A DNA stretch of 6,489 nucleotides, taken from positions 1 through 6,489 of the forward strand of contig JAEZHR010000324.1 in assembly GCA_023416415.1 (NCBI GenBank). Reading direction: 5' to 3'. A model generated the notes under the pieces. It made no database searches, had not been told where the DNA came from, and worked only from the letters and a program-made list of their open reading frames with translations. Below, piece by piece: positions 1-6,058 of this stretch (the stretch's first letter is position 1; each line of letters opens with the position of its first letter). Made by a program: the position numbers and the translations under genes. The DNA comes from Pseudomonadota bacterium. Lineage in GTDB: Bacteria; Pseudomonadota; Gammaproteobacteria; Burkholderiales; Burkholderiaceae_D.

Positions 1-319
1 TTCAGTTTTTTGAGTCCGGCTGAACGACCATGGCCAGGTAGGCCGACAAATTATTGAATTTCCGTCTGCCAGCCCGCCGGACACCGGAAACCGGCAAAGA
101 AAATGGCCCGGGCAAGGGCCTGTGGAATCCGCCACCACAGGTCACTGAAGTATGTCGACAGAGACGACGTGAGGCGAAGTGCCGATTTTCATGCGACGTC
201 CAAGGATTCTCGGCAACGCCTGAAACGGGGAACTTATGCTTGGCAATGCACGATGTGACGCCCCTGTGGTAACCGGTCCGACTCACGTCATCCGCAACGA
301 CACACAGCGCCGCTACATC
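1..319. other. Non-coding stretch downstream of the serine hydrolase gene
   Basis: No convincing gene is seen here. Open frames exist on both strands (about 94 codons on minus, 72 on plus), but they overlap each other, have no recognisable protein motifs and no good ribosome binding site, and look like chance frames in GC-rich DNA. The only structured element is a GC-rich hairpin at 105-120 with a T-rich tail on the minus strand, listed separately as the probable terminator of the hydrolase gene. The left edge may be the intergenic region before the next gene, which lies outside the window. Confidence 0.6.
96..120 (-). terminator. Probable intrinsic terminator of the serine hydrolase gene
   Basis: Read on the minus strand, GGCCC (120-116), a 6-base loop and GGGCC (109-105) form a short all-GC stem. 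It is followed by a T-rich tail, ATTTTCTTT. The site lies about 200 bases after the hydrolase stop codon and in the same direction. The stem has only five pairs and the T-tract is interrupted, so this is a moderate call. Confidence 0.5.
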
Positions 320-1672
320 TCACTTCGCCCGCAGGAACTCCGCCAACACTTCAAACGCAGGCAGTGTAGTGGGATCAATGAGGGGATTTTGTGGCTTGGG
401 AAACGATGCAAAGCGTGCCACCACCAACTGGGCAGACGGATCAACATAGATTGTCTGCCCATGCACGCCCCGTGCTGCAATGACGCCGTGATTACCCGGA
501 TAGATCCACCACATGCTCGAATACTTGCCGCCAACCAGCGCAGGATAGTCATTGCCGAACTTCGCAGGATCGCCTCCACTGCGAATCCTTTGCACAACCT
601 CCGCAGGGAATAGGCGTTCCCCATTGATCACGCCTTCGTTCAACATCAGCAGACCAATCCTGCCGAGATCGTGCAGCCCGGCGCTCAGTCCTCCTCCGGC
701 ATAGGGCACTCCTTTGGCATCGACGGTCATGTAGGCATCCTGCTCAGCCCCCATCCGGCGCCATAATCGCTCCGAAGCCAGATCGGTGACCGACTTGCCG
801 GAAACGCGCGCGATGATCCAGCCAAGCATGTCCGCATTGATGGTTTTGTAGTGAAAAGCCTCGCCGTGCTTGCCTTCAGGCTTTACCTGCTGGAGATACT
901 CCCAATACCCATTGGGCCCCTTGTACCCATCCGGCTTGGGAAGCGGACTGGCCGCTTCCGAATAAGCCCAGATATCCGCATTCGGATCGGAGTAATCCTC
1001 TGAGTAGCGAACGCCGGTTGTCATGTCCATTACCTGACGAACCGTGGCGGTGCCAAAGGCACTCTTCTTTACCTCAGGCACGATATCGGCGACCAGAGCC
1101 GTTTCATCCAGTTGGCCTTCCACCACAAGGATCTCGGCAAGAAGTCCGGTGAGTGATTTGGTCATCGACATCGCAGCATGCTTCCCGTCGTCCGAAAGAC
1201 AGCCGAAAAAGCGCTCATAGACCACCTGGTTCCGATGAAGTACGAGTATTCCATCCGTGTAGTTGGCGTAAAGCGACTCCTCCCAGGTCATCTCCTTGTC
1301 GCTGCCAATGGGGCGAAAGGTCAGAGCATCGATGGCCTGCCCCATTTTCTGAAGCTCTTCCGGCGGAAGATACTCGAGCGGGATCGGCGCCCCAAGGCCA
1401 CGACTGATTTCTTCCGTTGGCAGGAGTTGTCGAATATGGCAGACGGACCAGCGCAGGCGAGGAAAACTGAAATAGTCGGAAGCCGGCTGCGTAATGATCT
1501 TGTCTTTCGGAGGCGGGAAACCTTTCATCCATCCCATGACGTTCGGGTTGGATTCCTGCGCTGAAAGTACCTTCGTCTGGGCATTGCCAGTCGGCACCGA
1601 GGCAATTGCCAGGCCCAACCCCACCACGAAAGGCAGGAGATTGACAACGAAATGGCCGCGTTCTACCCGCAT
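320..1672 (-). CDS. Exported serine hydrolase, beta-lactamase-related / NylB-like family
   Basis: A 450-residue protein of the class C beta-lactamase-like fold (PF00144/COG1680), which covers esterases, DD-peptidases and amide hydrolases such as 6-aminohexanoate-dimer hydrolase. Residues 1-31 form a Sec signal peptide: a short basic N-region, a hydrophobic core at about 9-26, and probable cleavage after TGNA, so the enzyme should act in the periplasm or outside. S169-M-T-K172 is the SxxK motif, giving the nucleophile Ser169 and general base Lys172. Y275 in HYKTIN is the likely catalytic Tyr; the RYSEDYSDP loop at 222-230 resembles the substrate loop of NylB-like enzymes. At 403-406 a VHGQ segment sits where true beta-lactamases carry KTG. 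C78 and C158 could form a disulfide. The ATG at 1672 is used because an in-frame TGA lies seven codons upstream and the signal peptide starts there, although no clear Shine-Dalgarno is visible. The gene is monocistronic as far as can be seen. Substrate unknown; an antibiotic-resistance role is not indicated. Confidence 0.92.
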   Translation of the reverse strand: MRVERGHFVVNLLPFVVGLGLAIASVPTGNAQTKVLSAQESNPNVMGWMKGFPPPKDKIITQPASDYFSFPRLRWSVCHIRQLLPTEEISRGLGAPIPLEYLPPEELQKMGQAIDALTFRPIGSDKEMTWEESLYANYTDGILVLHRNQVVYERFFGCLSDDGKHAAMSMTKSLTGLLAEILVVEGQLDETALVADIVPEVKKSAFGTATVRQVMDMTTGVRYSEDYSDPNADIWAYSEAASPLPKPDGYKGPNGYWEYLQQVKPEGKHGEAFHYKTINADMLGWIIARVSGKSVTDLASERLWRRMGAEQDAYMTVDAKGVPYAGGGLSAGLHDLGRIGLLMLNEGVINGERLFPAEVVQRIRSGGDPAKFGNDYPALVGGKYSSMWWIYPGNHGVIAARGVHGQTIYVDPSAQLVVARFASFPKPQNPLIDPTTLPAFEVLAEFLRAK

Positions 1673-1948
1673 GTTCAGCCCAATGATGGATCATCGAATG
1701 TCCGAATTCCCGTATCGAAAGTCATTCTTGCCGGCGATCAAGTTCGCGACTCAAATGGACGGGATGGAACGGCGAGAAACTCCGATTGGACCCTTCCAGC
1801 GGACCACCGGTTCAGCAGAACGCGAAGTCATTGATATGGCGTGACCGCCTTGCGCTTCCCGCATGCTCGCGGCCCTTGGCTGCCCGACCTCGCCTTGGCA
1901 TTTCGCGTCACAAGCCCATTCGCGAGACAAGGCGTTCGGACTGAAACG
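1673..1948. other. Intergenic region upstream of the serine hydrolase gene
   Basis: This stretch separates the hydrolase start from the terminator of the autotransporter gene and should carry the hydrolase promoter. On the minus strand the best candidate is TTGATC with GATACG 19 bases downstream, too poor a match and spacing to call. A plus-strand open frame runs through it, but only as the continuation of a frame antisense to the hydrolase. Nothing else was recognised. Confidence 0.5.
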
Positions 1949-1986
1949 AAAAAGCCCTCGTAGACACCAGATCTACAAGGGCTTTT
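1949..1986 (-). terminator. Intrinsic terminator downstream of the autotransporter gene
   Basis: AAAAGCCCT (1950-1958) pairs with AGGGCTTTT (1978-1986), and GTAGA (1960-1964) pairs with TCTAC (1972-1976). There is one C/A mismatch and a 7-base loop. On the minus strand the stem runs into TTTTT then CGTTT, a good U-tract, so it should end the autotransporter transcript about 180 bases after its stop. The plus strand also has four T's, so the element may work in both directions. Its left arm is nearly the same as that of the terminator at 4483-4520. Confidence 0.88.
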
Positions 1987-2009
1987 AGTCAGGAAGACTG
2001 CTCACTTTG

Positions 2010-2026
2010 GCCTGAACAGTTCAGGC
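2010..2026. repeat. 17-bp near-perfect palindrome
   Basis: GCCTGAAC and GTTCAGGC are perfect inverted arms of 8 bases around a single central A. As RNA only a 5-bp stem with a 7-base loop would fit, and no T-run follows on either strand, so it is not a terminator. The symmetry looks like a binding site for a dimeric protein, but it lies in the 3' region of the autotransporter transcript, not next to a start codon. Role unknown. Confidence 0.45.
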
Positions 2027-2166
2027 ATCAGCAGCGCCGACTCAGGGAACGAATGACTCGAATTCATGCGGCTTTGCAAACCATCTTTTCAACGATGTCC
2101 GCACAAATGCCCGCATGCTTTTCAATGACTCAGCTCTGGACAGGCTTTTCCCTTTGCCGCAGCCGA

Positions 2167-4203
2167 TCAAAACACCCAGCGATAGCTGGCCGAGAGCCAG
2201 TAGCTCGGCGCTTCGCCTTGCGTCGTCACATTGAGCATCGCGCCCAGGATGCCAGCACCCAGCTTGGTTTCGACGCCAGCGCCAAGCCGCAGCCAGTTCT
2301 GCTTGATATCCTGCCCCGCAAAGTTGAAGCCACTCACGCCAACGATCTGCCCGCTCGTGCTGGCGCCCTTGTCCTCAAAGCGATGCCCAACTTCCACCCG
2401 GCCCAGCAAGGTCGTCGCGGCAGTCAAGCTTCGTACCGCATCCAGTCCGATATGGGCCGTCGTAGCCTTGTCCGTACGTTTGTCCCAGACGACCGGAAAT
2501 GCCACCCCGCGCTCCTCGTAACCATCCATGCGCGTTTCCATGTAGCTCAGGCTGGCATACGGCGTCACGCTCGTCGTGCCCAGCTTGAACGCATCCAGCC
2601 AGTCCACGCGCAGCTTCGCACCGATTGATGTCAGACCCGGTTCGGCAGAGCTGCGCTCAAGTGTGCCGGCATTGTCGTAAACGCGGTCGATGTGCGAACG
2701 ACCCTCGCCATAATAGGCGCTGAACGTCGCATGCACGGAAGCCGGCAAGCTCACGATCAGTTCCGGCATCACATAGGACGATTGGGTACGCGTGCGACCA
2801 CCCAGTCCTGTGCTCGCTTTGCTGTAGGTGCGGCCAGCCGACAGGTTGAGCTGAAGAGTGGAATTGAAGCGATGACCAAATCCGATTTCGGCCATGCCCT
2901 GATCGGTGTCGTACGCCCTGCTGTCATGGCGGCCAATGTCACCGCCCAGCCAGGCGCTGGTGCGCCCTTCTGCCAGCAAAGTGCGCATGGGCTGGCTGTG
3001 CAGGCCATTCATGACCAGGTTGGCATCGTTGATGGCCAGCAGGCCCGAGTTGGCCACGCGCCCCAGTCCCTCGCTGAAGGCTGCGACATCGATCATGCCA
3101 GCACTTGGGCCCACGCGGGCGAGATAGACGTGGCCATTGGCCAGTGTTCCAACCACCGTATTGCCATCGTCACTGACACCATAGGCATAGCTGGGGGTGC
3201 TACCGACAACGTCAACGCCATGATCAGCCAGCCAGTCGTTTACTGACTGCATACCGCCGGTTTCTGTCCAGCGAAAGGCACGATTCTCGGAACCTGAGCT
3301 ATATCCCACCACGACATCGCCTGCTGCATTGATACCGCTGGCGTAGGAAGCTGAATCGCCCGTCAGGGTGCCGAGGCTAACCATGCCATCGGCCTCGGTC
3401 CAGCGGAAGGCGGTGCAGGAAGTGTCGCCGGCAACCTGGCTCTCCCCCACCACCACATTACCTGCCGCATTGACGGCATTGGCGTACGAAATACTGCCAC
3501 CCAAGGTGCCAAGGTCGGTCATGATTCCGCCGGCCCAGCGGAACGCATGAGTATCGCCGCCGGTAGTACTGCCATATCCCACCACCACATCACCGGCAGC
3601 ATTGACGGCCTGGGCGTATGAATCGTTCCCGCCCAGAGTGCCGAGGTCGGTCATGGTGCCCCCGGTCCAGCGGAATGCATGAGTATGGCCGCCGGTAGTA
3701 TCGCCATATCCCACCACCACATCACCGGCAGCATTGACGGCATAGGCTTGTGAGTATGAACCGCCGGTCAAAACGCCGATGTCGTCCATGCCACCCGCCT
3801 GGGTCCAGCGGAAGGCACGCGTTGCGCCGCCGGCAGTACTGCTATATCCCACCACCACGTTTCCGGCAGCATTGACGCCCATGGCATAGGCAGATGCACC
3901 GCCGAGGTTGCCCAGATCAACCATGCCATCGGCCTGAGTCCAGCGAAAGGCAATGCCGCTGGGGGAAGAATATCCCACCAGCACGTCACCGACCGCATTG
4001 ACGCCGCGCGCGTACGTATTCGTACCGCCTATGGTGCCCAGATCGCTGATGGCATTCGCCCAAGCGGCGGAGCCAAGGCCGCACAAAGCCAAACCCAACA
4101 AAAGCGAACCGCTCAGGGACGGGCGCAGCGTTGCGCGTACAGCAATGGGCAAGACTTTTTCCCGGCAGTCCAGGCGCTCTTCACGCGCAGTCATCAACTT
4201 CAT
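2167..4203 (-). CDS. HAF-repeat autotransporter (type Va secretion), 678 aa
   Basis: A secreted or surface-displayed protein with all three autotransporter parts. Residues 1-49 are a long signal peptide with a hydrophobic core (about 31-43) and likely cleavage after AWA (49). Residues 54-319 hold six tandem repeats of 42-46 residues, each with the pattern DLGTLGG, then YAxAVNAAGDVVVGY, then HAFRW, which is the HAF-family extracellular repeat. A degenerate seventh copy fills about 320-364 (NDWL, GVSDDGNTVVG, ARV). Residues from about 415 to 678 form the C-terminal beta-barrel translocator: alternating aromatic and hydrophobic strands, ending in a YRWVF strand with terminal Phe as needed for BAM insertion. 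The passenger has one Cys (263), as is usual for autotransporters. ATG at 4203 has GAAAG 7 bases upstream as a weak ribosome binding site; ATG three codons later is an alternative. Terminators flank the gene, so it is probably transcribed alone. Ligand or function unknown; adhesion is only a family-level guess. Confidence 0.95.
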   Translation of the reverse strand: MKLMTAREERLDCREKVLPIAVRATLRPSLSGSLLLGLALCGLGSAAWANAISDLGTIGGTNTYARGVNAVGDVLVGYSSPSGIAFRWTQADGMVDLGNLGGASAYAMGVNAAGNVVVGYSSTAGGATRAFRWTQAGGMDDIGVLTGGSYSQAYAVNAAGDVVVGYGDTTGGHTHAFRWTGGTMTDLGTLGGNDSYAQAVNAAGDVVVGYGSTTGGDTHAFRWAGGIMTDLGTLGGSISYANAVNAAGNVVVGESQVAGDTSCTAFRWTEADGMVSLGTLTGDSASYASGINAAGDVVVGYSSGSENRAFRWTETGGMQSVNDWLADHGVDVVGSTPSYAYGVSDDGNTVVGTLANGHVYLARVGPSAGMIDVAAFSEGLGRVANSGLLAINDANLVMNGLHSQPMRTLLAEGRTSAWLGGDIGRHDSRAYDTDQGMAEIGFGHRFNSTLQLNLSAGRTYSKASTGLGGRTRTQSSYVMPELIVSLPASVHATFSAYYGEGRSHIDRVYDNAGTLERSSAEPGLTSIGAKLRVDWLDAFKLGTTSVTPYASLSYMETRMDGYEERGVAFPVVWDKRTDKATTAHIGLDAVRSLTAATTLLGRVEVGHRFEDKGASTSGQIVGVSGFNFAGQDIKQNWLRLGAGVETKLGAGILGAMLNVTTQGEAPSYWLSASYRWVF
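3247..4044 (-). repeat. Six tandem HAF repeats in the autotransporter passenger
   Basis: Six in-frame units begin at residues 54, 96, 141, 186, 230 and 276 of the autotransporter. Units 3 and 4 are the most alike: at DNA level 3541-3609 and 3673-3741 differ at only 4 of 69 positions, with 39 bases identical (3571-3609 and 3703-3741), offset exactly 132 bases or 44 codons. The other units are more diverged but keep the AVNAAGDVVVGY and AFRW cores. This pattern fits a recent unit duplication followed by drift. Confidence 0.95.
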
Positions 4204-4246
4204 CTTGGATCTTTCATTGCAACGATTGCGAACTGGGGCAATCCAT
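4200..4246 (-). other. Two overlapping mini-ORFs in the autotransporter leader
   Basis: On the minus strand a 10-codon frame (ATG at 4246, TGA ending 4214) overlaps by ATGA a 5-codon frame (ATG at 4217, TGA ending 4200). That second frame in turn overlaps by ATGA the autotransporter start. The arrangement would allow translational coupling. Neither mini-ORF has a clear Shine-Dalgarno, so the chain may be chance. Confidence 0.25.
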
Positions 4247-4291
4247 TAAAAAAGGAAGCGCCAGGACACCAGCGCGTGTGCTAGTACGAAC

Positions 4292-4319
4292 GATATAGAA
4301 AAAGCTTCATTACTGTAAC
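4292..4319 (-). promoter_or_regulatory. Possible sigma-70 promoter of the autotransporter gene
   Basis: On the minus strand GTTACA (4319-4314) and TATATC (4297-4292) lie 16 bases apart, each matching four of six consensus bases. The block is AT-rich compared with its surroundings and starts just after a hairpin that could stop upstream transcription. It would give a leader of about 80 bases. Weak call based on position and composition. Confidence 0.35.
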
Positions 4320-4321
4320 TA

Positions 4322-4355
4322 AAAATTACAAATGCTGCACCTCGGAGTGCAGCAT
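4322..4355 (-). terminator. Second hairpin between tRNA-Ser and the autotransporter, terminator-like
   Basis: ATGCTGCAC (4332-4340) and GTGCAGCAT (4347-4355) form a perfect 9-bp stem with a 6-base loop. On the minus strand it is followed by TTTGTAATTTTT, an interrupted T-tract; on the plus strand no T-run follows. It could back up the tRNA terminator and insulate the autotransporter promoter, or it could end a short unannotated RNA from 4356-4480. Confidence 0.5.
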
Positions 4356-4482
4356 CACGCATACAGACCTCACTGCATTGCCATGACAGCAGCAATCCGA
4401 TGAACTAGATATTTCCGGCGAGGACGGAGGGGCGGGTGCGGGCTTGATGGCTCGCCCCTGTTGGCGAGCAGCGTGCAAATGC
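4356..4482. other. Spacer between the two terminators, no gene seen
   Basis: No coding frame with support was found. The stretch contains a GC-rich hairpin, GCTCGCC (4450-4456) with GGCGAGC (4463-4469), without a T-tract. It also has a 15-base segment at 4417-4431 that matches the tRNA 3' end at 13 of 15 positions, which is too short to call an attachment site. With 4483-4560 this completes the intergenic region between the autotransporter leader and the tRNA. Confidence 0.5.
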
Positions 4483-4520
4483 AAAAAGCCCTCATAGGGC
4501 TTGACTCTATGAGGGCTTTT
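4483..4520 (-). terminator. Intrinsic terminator of tRNA-Ser
   Basis: AAAAGCCCTCATAG (4484-4497) pairs perfectly with CTATGAGGGCTTTT (4507-4520), a 14-bp stem with a 9-base loop. On the minus strand it ends in TTTTT. It lies about 40 bases beyond the CCA end of the tRNA in the same direction. Confidence 0.92.
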
Positions 4521-4560
4521 CAAGAACCGTTCGCTTGACTGCAATCAGTTCGATAGTGAC

Positions 4561-4654
4561 TGGCGGAGACGGAGGGATTCGAACCCTCGATGCAGGTTTA
4601 AGCCCACATGCTTCCTTAGCAGGGAAGTGCCTTCGACCACTCGGCCACGTCTCC
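4561..4654 (-). tRNA. tRNA-Ser (anticodon GCT)
   Basis: A complete type II tRNA of 94 bases including an encoded CCA (4563-4561). The acceptor stem GGAGACG (4654-4648) pairs with CGTCTCC (4571-4565), and the discriminator is G, as expected for serine. The anticodon stem CTTCC/GGAAG encloses the loop CTGCTAA with anticodon GCT at 4620-4618, reading AGC and AGU. A long variable arm of about seven pairs (two of them G-U wobble) and the T arm GAGGG-TTCGAAT-CCCTC are present. It lies about 105 bases downstream of lysC but has its own promoter and terminator. Confidence 0.98.
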
Positions 4655-4696
4655 ACTCTTCAAGCGAGACCAGGTCCCGCTCAAGTAAAGTCCAGC

Positions 4697-4725
4697 ATCA
4701 TAACTGCTTGACAGGACTTGGTCAA
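4697..4725 (-). promoter_or_regulatory. Sigma-70 promoter of tRNA-Ser
   Basis: On the minus strand TTGACC (4725-4720) and TATGAT (4702-4697) are each one base from consensus and are separated by exactly 17 bases. Transcription would start near 4690, leaving a leader of about 35 bases before the mature tRNA 5' end. This is the strongest promoter match in the window. Confidence 0.8.
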
Positions 4726-4731
4726 TCCGAA

Positions 4732-4751
4732 GGGTCGTGCGATGCCGACCC
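4732..4751 (-). terminator. Weak hairpin just after lysC
   Basis: GGGTCG and CGACCC form a 6-bp stem with an 8-base loop, beginning about 9 bases after the lysC stop on the minus strand. It is followed by TTCGGATT rather than a T-run. It may stabilise the lysC mRNA end or cause weak termination; readthrough into the tRNA transcript is possible. Confidence 0.3.
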
Positions 4752-4759
4752 GATCAAAT

Positions 4760-5242
4760 TCAGGCCTTGTCCAGTTCGAATGCGCGGTGCAGCGCGCGCA
4801 CCGCCAATTCCATGTACTTCTCGTCGATGAGGACGGAAATCTTGATCTCGGAGGTGGAGATCATCTGGATGTTGATGCCCTCTTCGGCCAGCGTGCGGAA
4901 CATTTGCGAGGCGATACCGACGTGGCTGCGCATGCCGACGCCAACGGCCGACACCTTCGACACCTTGGTGTCGCCGAGGATCTGGGCTGCCTGGATGTGA
5001 TCCTTGACGCTCTTGCTCAGCACGTCCATCGCCTTCGCGTAGTCGCCGCGCGGAACGGTGAAGGTGAAGTCGGTCTTGCCGTCGACGGACTGGTTCTGGA
5101 TGATCATGTCGACTTCGATGTTTGCATCAGCGACCGGGCCCAGAATCTGATAGGCAATCCCGGGCTTGTCCGGAACGCCGAGTATGGTGATCTTTGCCTC
5201 GTCGCGGCTGAAGGCGATGCCGGAGATGACGGCTTGTTCCAT
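4760..5242 (-). CDS. Possible separate ACT-domain beta subunit of aspartate kinase (internal start in lysC)
   Basis: Within lysC, GAGGAAG (5257-5251) lies 8 bases before an in-frame ATG (5242-5240) at Met257, an excellent ribosome binding site on the minus strand. Translation from it would give a 160-residue protein made of only the two ACT regulatory domains. The same architecture is established for the alpha2-beta2 aspartokinases of Corynebacterium glutamicum and Bacillus subtilis, whose beta subunit begins at the equivalent place. The motif encodes the residues Glu-Glu-Asp, so it could be there for protein reasons only. Inference from signal and family. Confidence 0.5.
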   Translation of the reverse strand: MEQAVISGIAFSRDEAKITILGVPDKPGIAYQILGPVADANIEVDMIIQNQSVDGKTDFTFTVPRGDYAKAMDVLSKSVKDHIQAAQILGDTKVSKVSAVGVGMRSHVGIASQMFRTLAEEGINIQMISTSEIKISVLIDEKYMELAVRALHRAFELDKA

Positions 5243-6010
5243 GTGTGTGTCTTCCTCATACGAAATCAGAGTGCCGGAATTCGCTTCTTCTTCCAGCGGG
5301 ATCAACGGGTCGGTCAACGATGACAGCACGCGCGTGGGCACCTTGTAATTGCCCGCGAATTCAACCGAACGGATTTGCAGGACCTTGGAACCGAGCGAGG
5401 CCATTTCCAGCATTTCCTCGAAGGTCACGGTGCGCAGGCGGCGCGCGTCGGTCACCACGCGCGGGTCGGTCGTGTAGACGCCGTCGACGTCGGTATAGAT
5501 CAGGCATTCGGCCGCCTTCATCGCGGCAGCCATGGCGACTGCGGACGTATCGGAGCCGCCGCGTCCGAGCGTGGTGATGTTGCCCGCCTCGTCCACCCCC
5601 TGGAAGCCGGTGACGATGACGATGCGACCTGCATCGAGATCGCGGCGCACGCGGGCGTCATCGATGGACTGGATGCGCGCCTTGGTATAGGCGGAGTCGG
5701 TCTTGATCGGCACCTGCCAGCCGGTGTAGGACACGGCCTGCTTGCCCAGCGCCAGCAGTGCCATCGACAGCAGGGCTACCGAGGCCTGCTCTCCGGTCGA
5801 TGCCAGCATGTCCAGCTCGCGCGGGTCGGGCTGGGCCATGATTTCCTTGGCAAGGCCGATCAGGCGGTTGGTTTGGCCGGACATTGCCGAAGGCACGACA
5901 ACGATCTGGTGGCCGGCGTCGTGCCATTTGGCGACGCGCCTGGCGACATTCTTGATGCGCTCGACCGAGCCCATCGACGTGCCGCCGTATTTGTGGACGA
6001 TTAATGCCAT
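4760..6010 (-). CDS. lysC: Aspartate kinase (EC 2.7.2.4)
   Basis: Phosphorylates L-aspartate with ATP to L-4-aspartyl phosphate, the first step toward lysine, diaminopimelate, threonine, methionine and isoleucine; cytoplasmic. The 416-residue product has the amino-acid kinase domain at about 1-250: KYGGTS at 7-12 (substrate and phosphate binding), STGEQ at 71-75, and TLGRGGSDTSA at 147-157. Two ACT domains follow at about 268-345 and 350-416; these bind the feedback inhibitors lysine and/or threonine. Length and layout fit the monofunctional LysC of proteobacteria, with no fused homoserine dehydrogenase. The start at 6010 is chosen because MALIVHKYGG is the family N-terminus; an in-frame ATG at 6052 would add 14 residues foreign to the family. 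No clear Shine-Dalgarno precedes this start, while a good one precedes an internal ATG at 5242 (listed separately). tilS ends 92 bases upstream in the same direction. Confidence 0.97.
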   Translation of the reverse strand: MALIVHKYGGTSMGSVERIKNVARRVAKWHDAGHQIVVVPSAMSGQTNRLIGLAKEIMAQPDPRELDMLASTGEQASVALLSMALLALGKQAVSYTGWQVPIKTDSAYTKARIQSIDDARVRRDLDAGRIVIVTGFQGVDEAGNITTLGRGGSDTSAVAMAAAMKAAECLIYTDVDGVYTTDPRVVTDARRLRTVTFEEMLEMASLGSKVLQIRSVEFAGNYKVPTRVLSSLTDPLIPLEEEANSGTLISYEEDTHMEQAVISGIAFSRDEAKITILGVPDKPGIAYQILGPVADANIEVDMIIQNQSVDGKTDFTFTVPRGDYAKAMDVLSKSVKDHIQAAQILGDTKVSKVSAVGVGMRSHVGIASQMFRTLAEEGINIQMISTSEIKISVLIDEKYMELAVRALHRAFELDKA

Positions 6011-6058
6011 AGAAATGTGTGCAACTGGGAGGGGAATTGCCGAGAAAGTCAACCTGCT

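Noticed and set aside
2..286. 94-codon minus-strand open frame at the left edge
   Set aside because: No recognisable motif, overlapping competing frames, spans the probable hydrolase terminator, and its composition fits a chance frame in GC-rich DNA.
1494..1844. 116-codon plus-strand open frame reaching into the hydrolase upstream region
   Set aside because: Starts inside the antisense of the hydrolase signal-peptide region and has no motif or ribosome binding site.
2053..2628. 191-codon plus-strand open frame
   Set aside because: Mostly antisense to the autotransporter beta-barrel; the protein has no coherent domain pattern and is a shadow of the real gene.
3247..4044. CRISPR-like regularly spaced repeats
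   Set aside because: The repetition is in frame, codon-periodic and diverged, and is explained by the protein repeats of the autotransporter passenger.
4417..4431. Possible remnant or attachment-site copy of the tRNA-Ser 3' end
   Set aside because: 13 of 15 bases match 4562-4576, but the exact shared run is only nine bases, similarity stops before the T loop, and the sequence is a GC-rich purine run in which such matches arise by chance.
4326..4544. 72-codon minus-strand open frame between tRNA-Ser and the autotransporter
   Set aside because: It would be translated straight through the perfect-stem tRNA terminator and the second hairpin, and resembles no known protein.
5375..6004. 209-codon plus-strand open frame antisense to lysC
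   Set aside because: His/Asp/Gly-rich translation typical of the complementary strand of a GC-rich gene; lysC on the other strand is certain.
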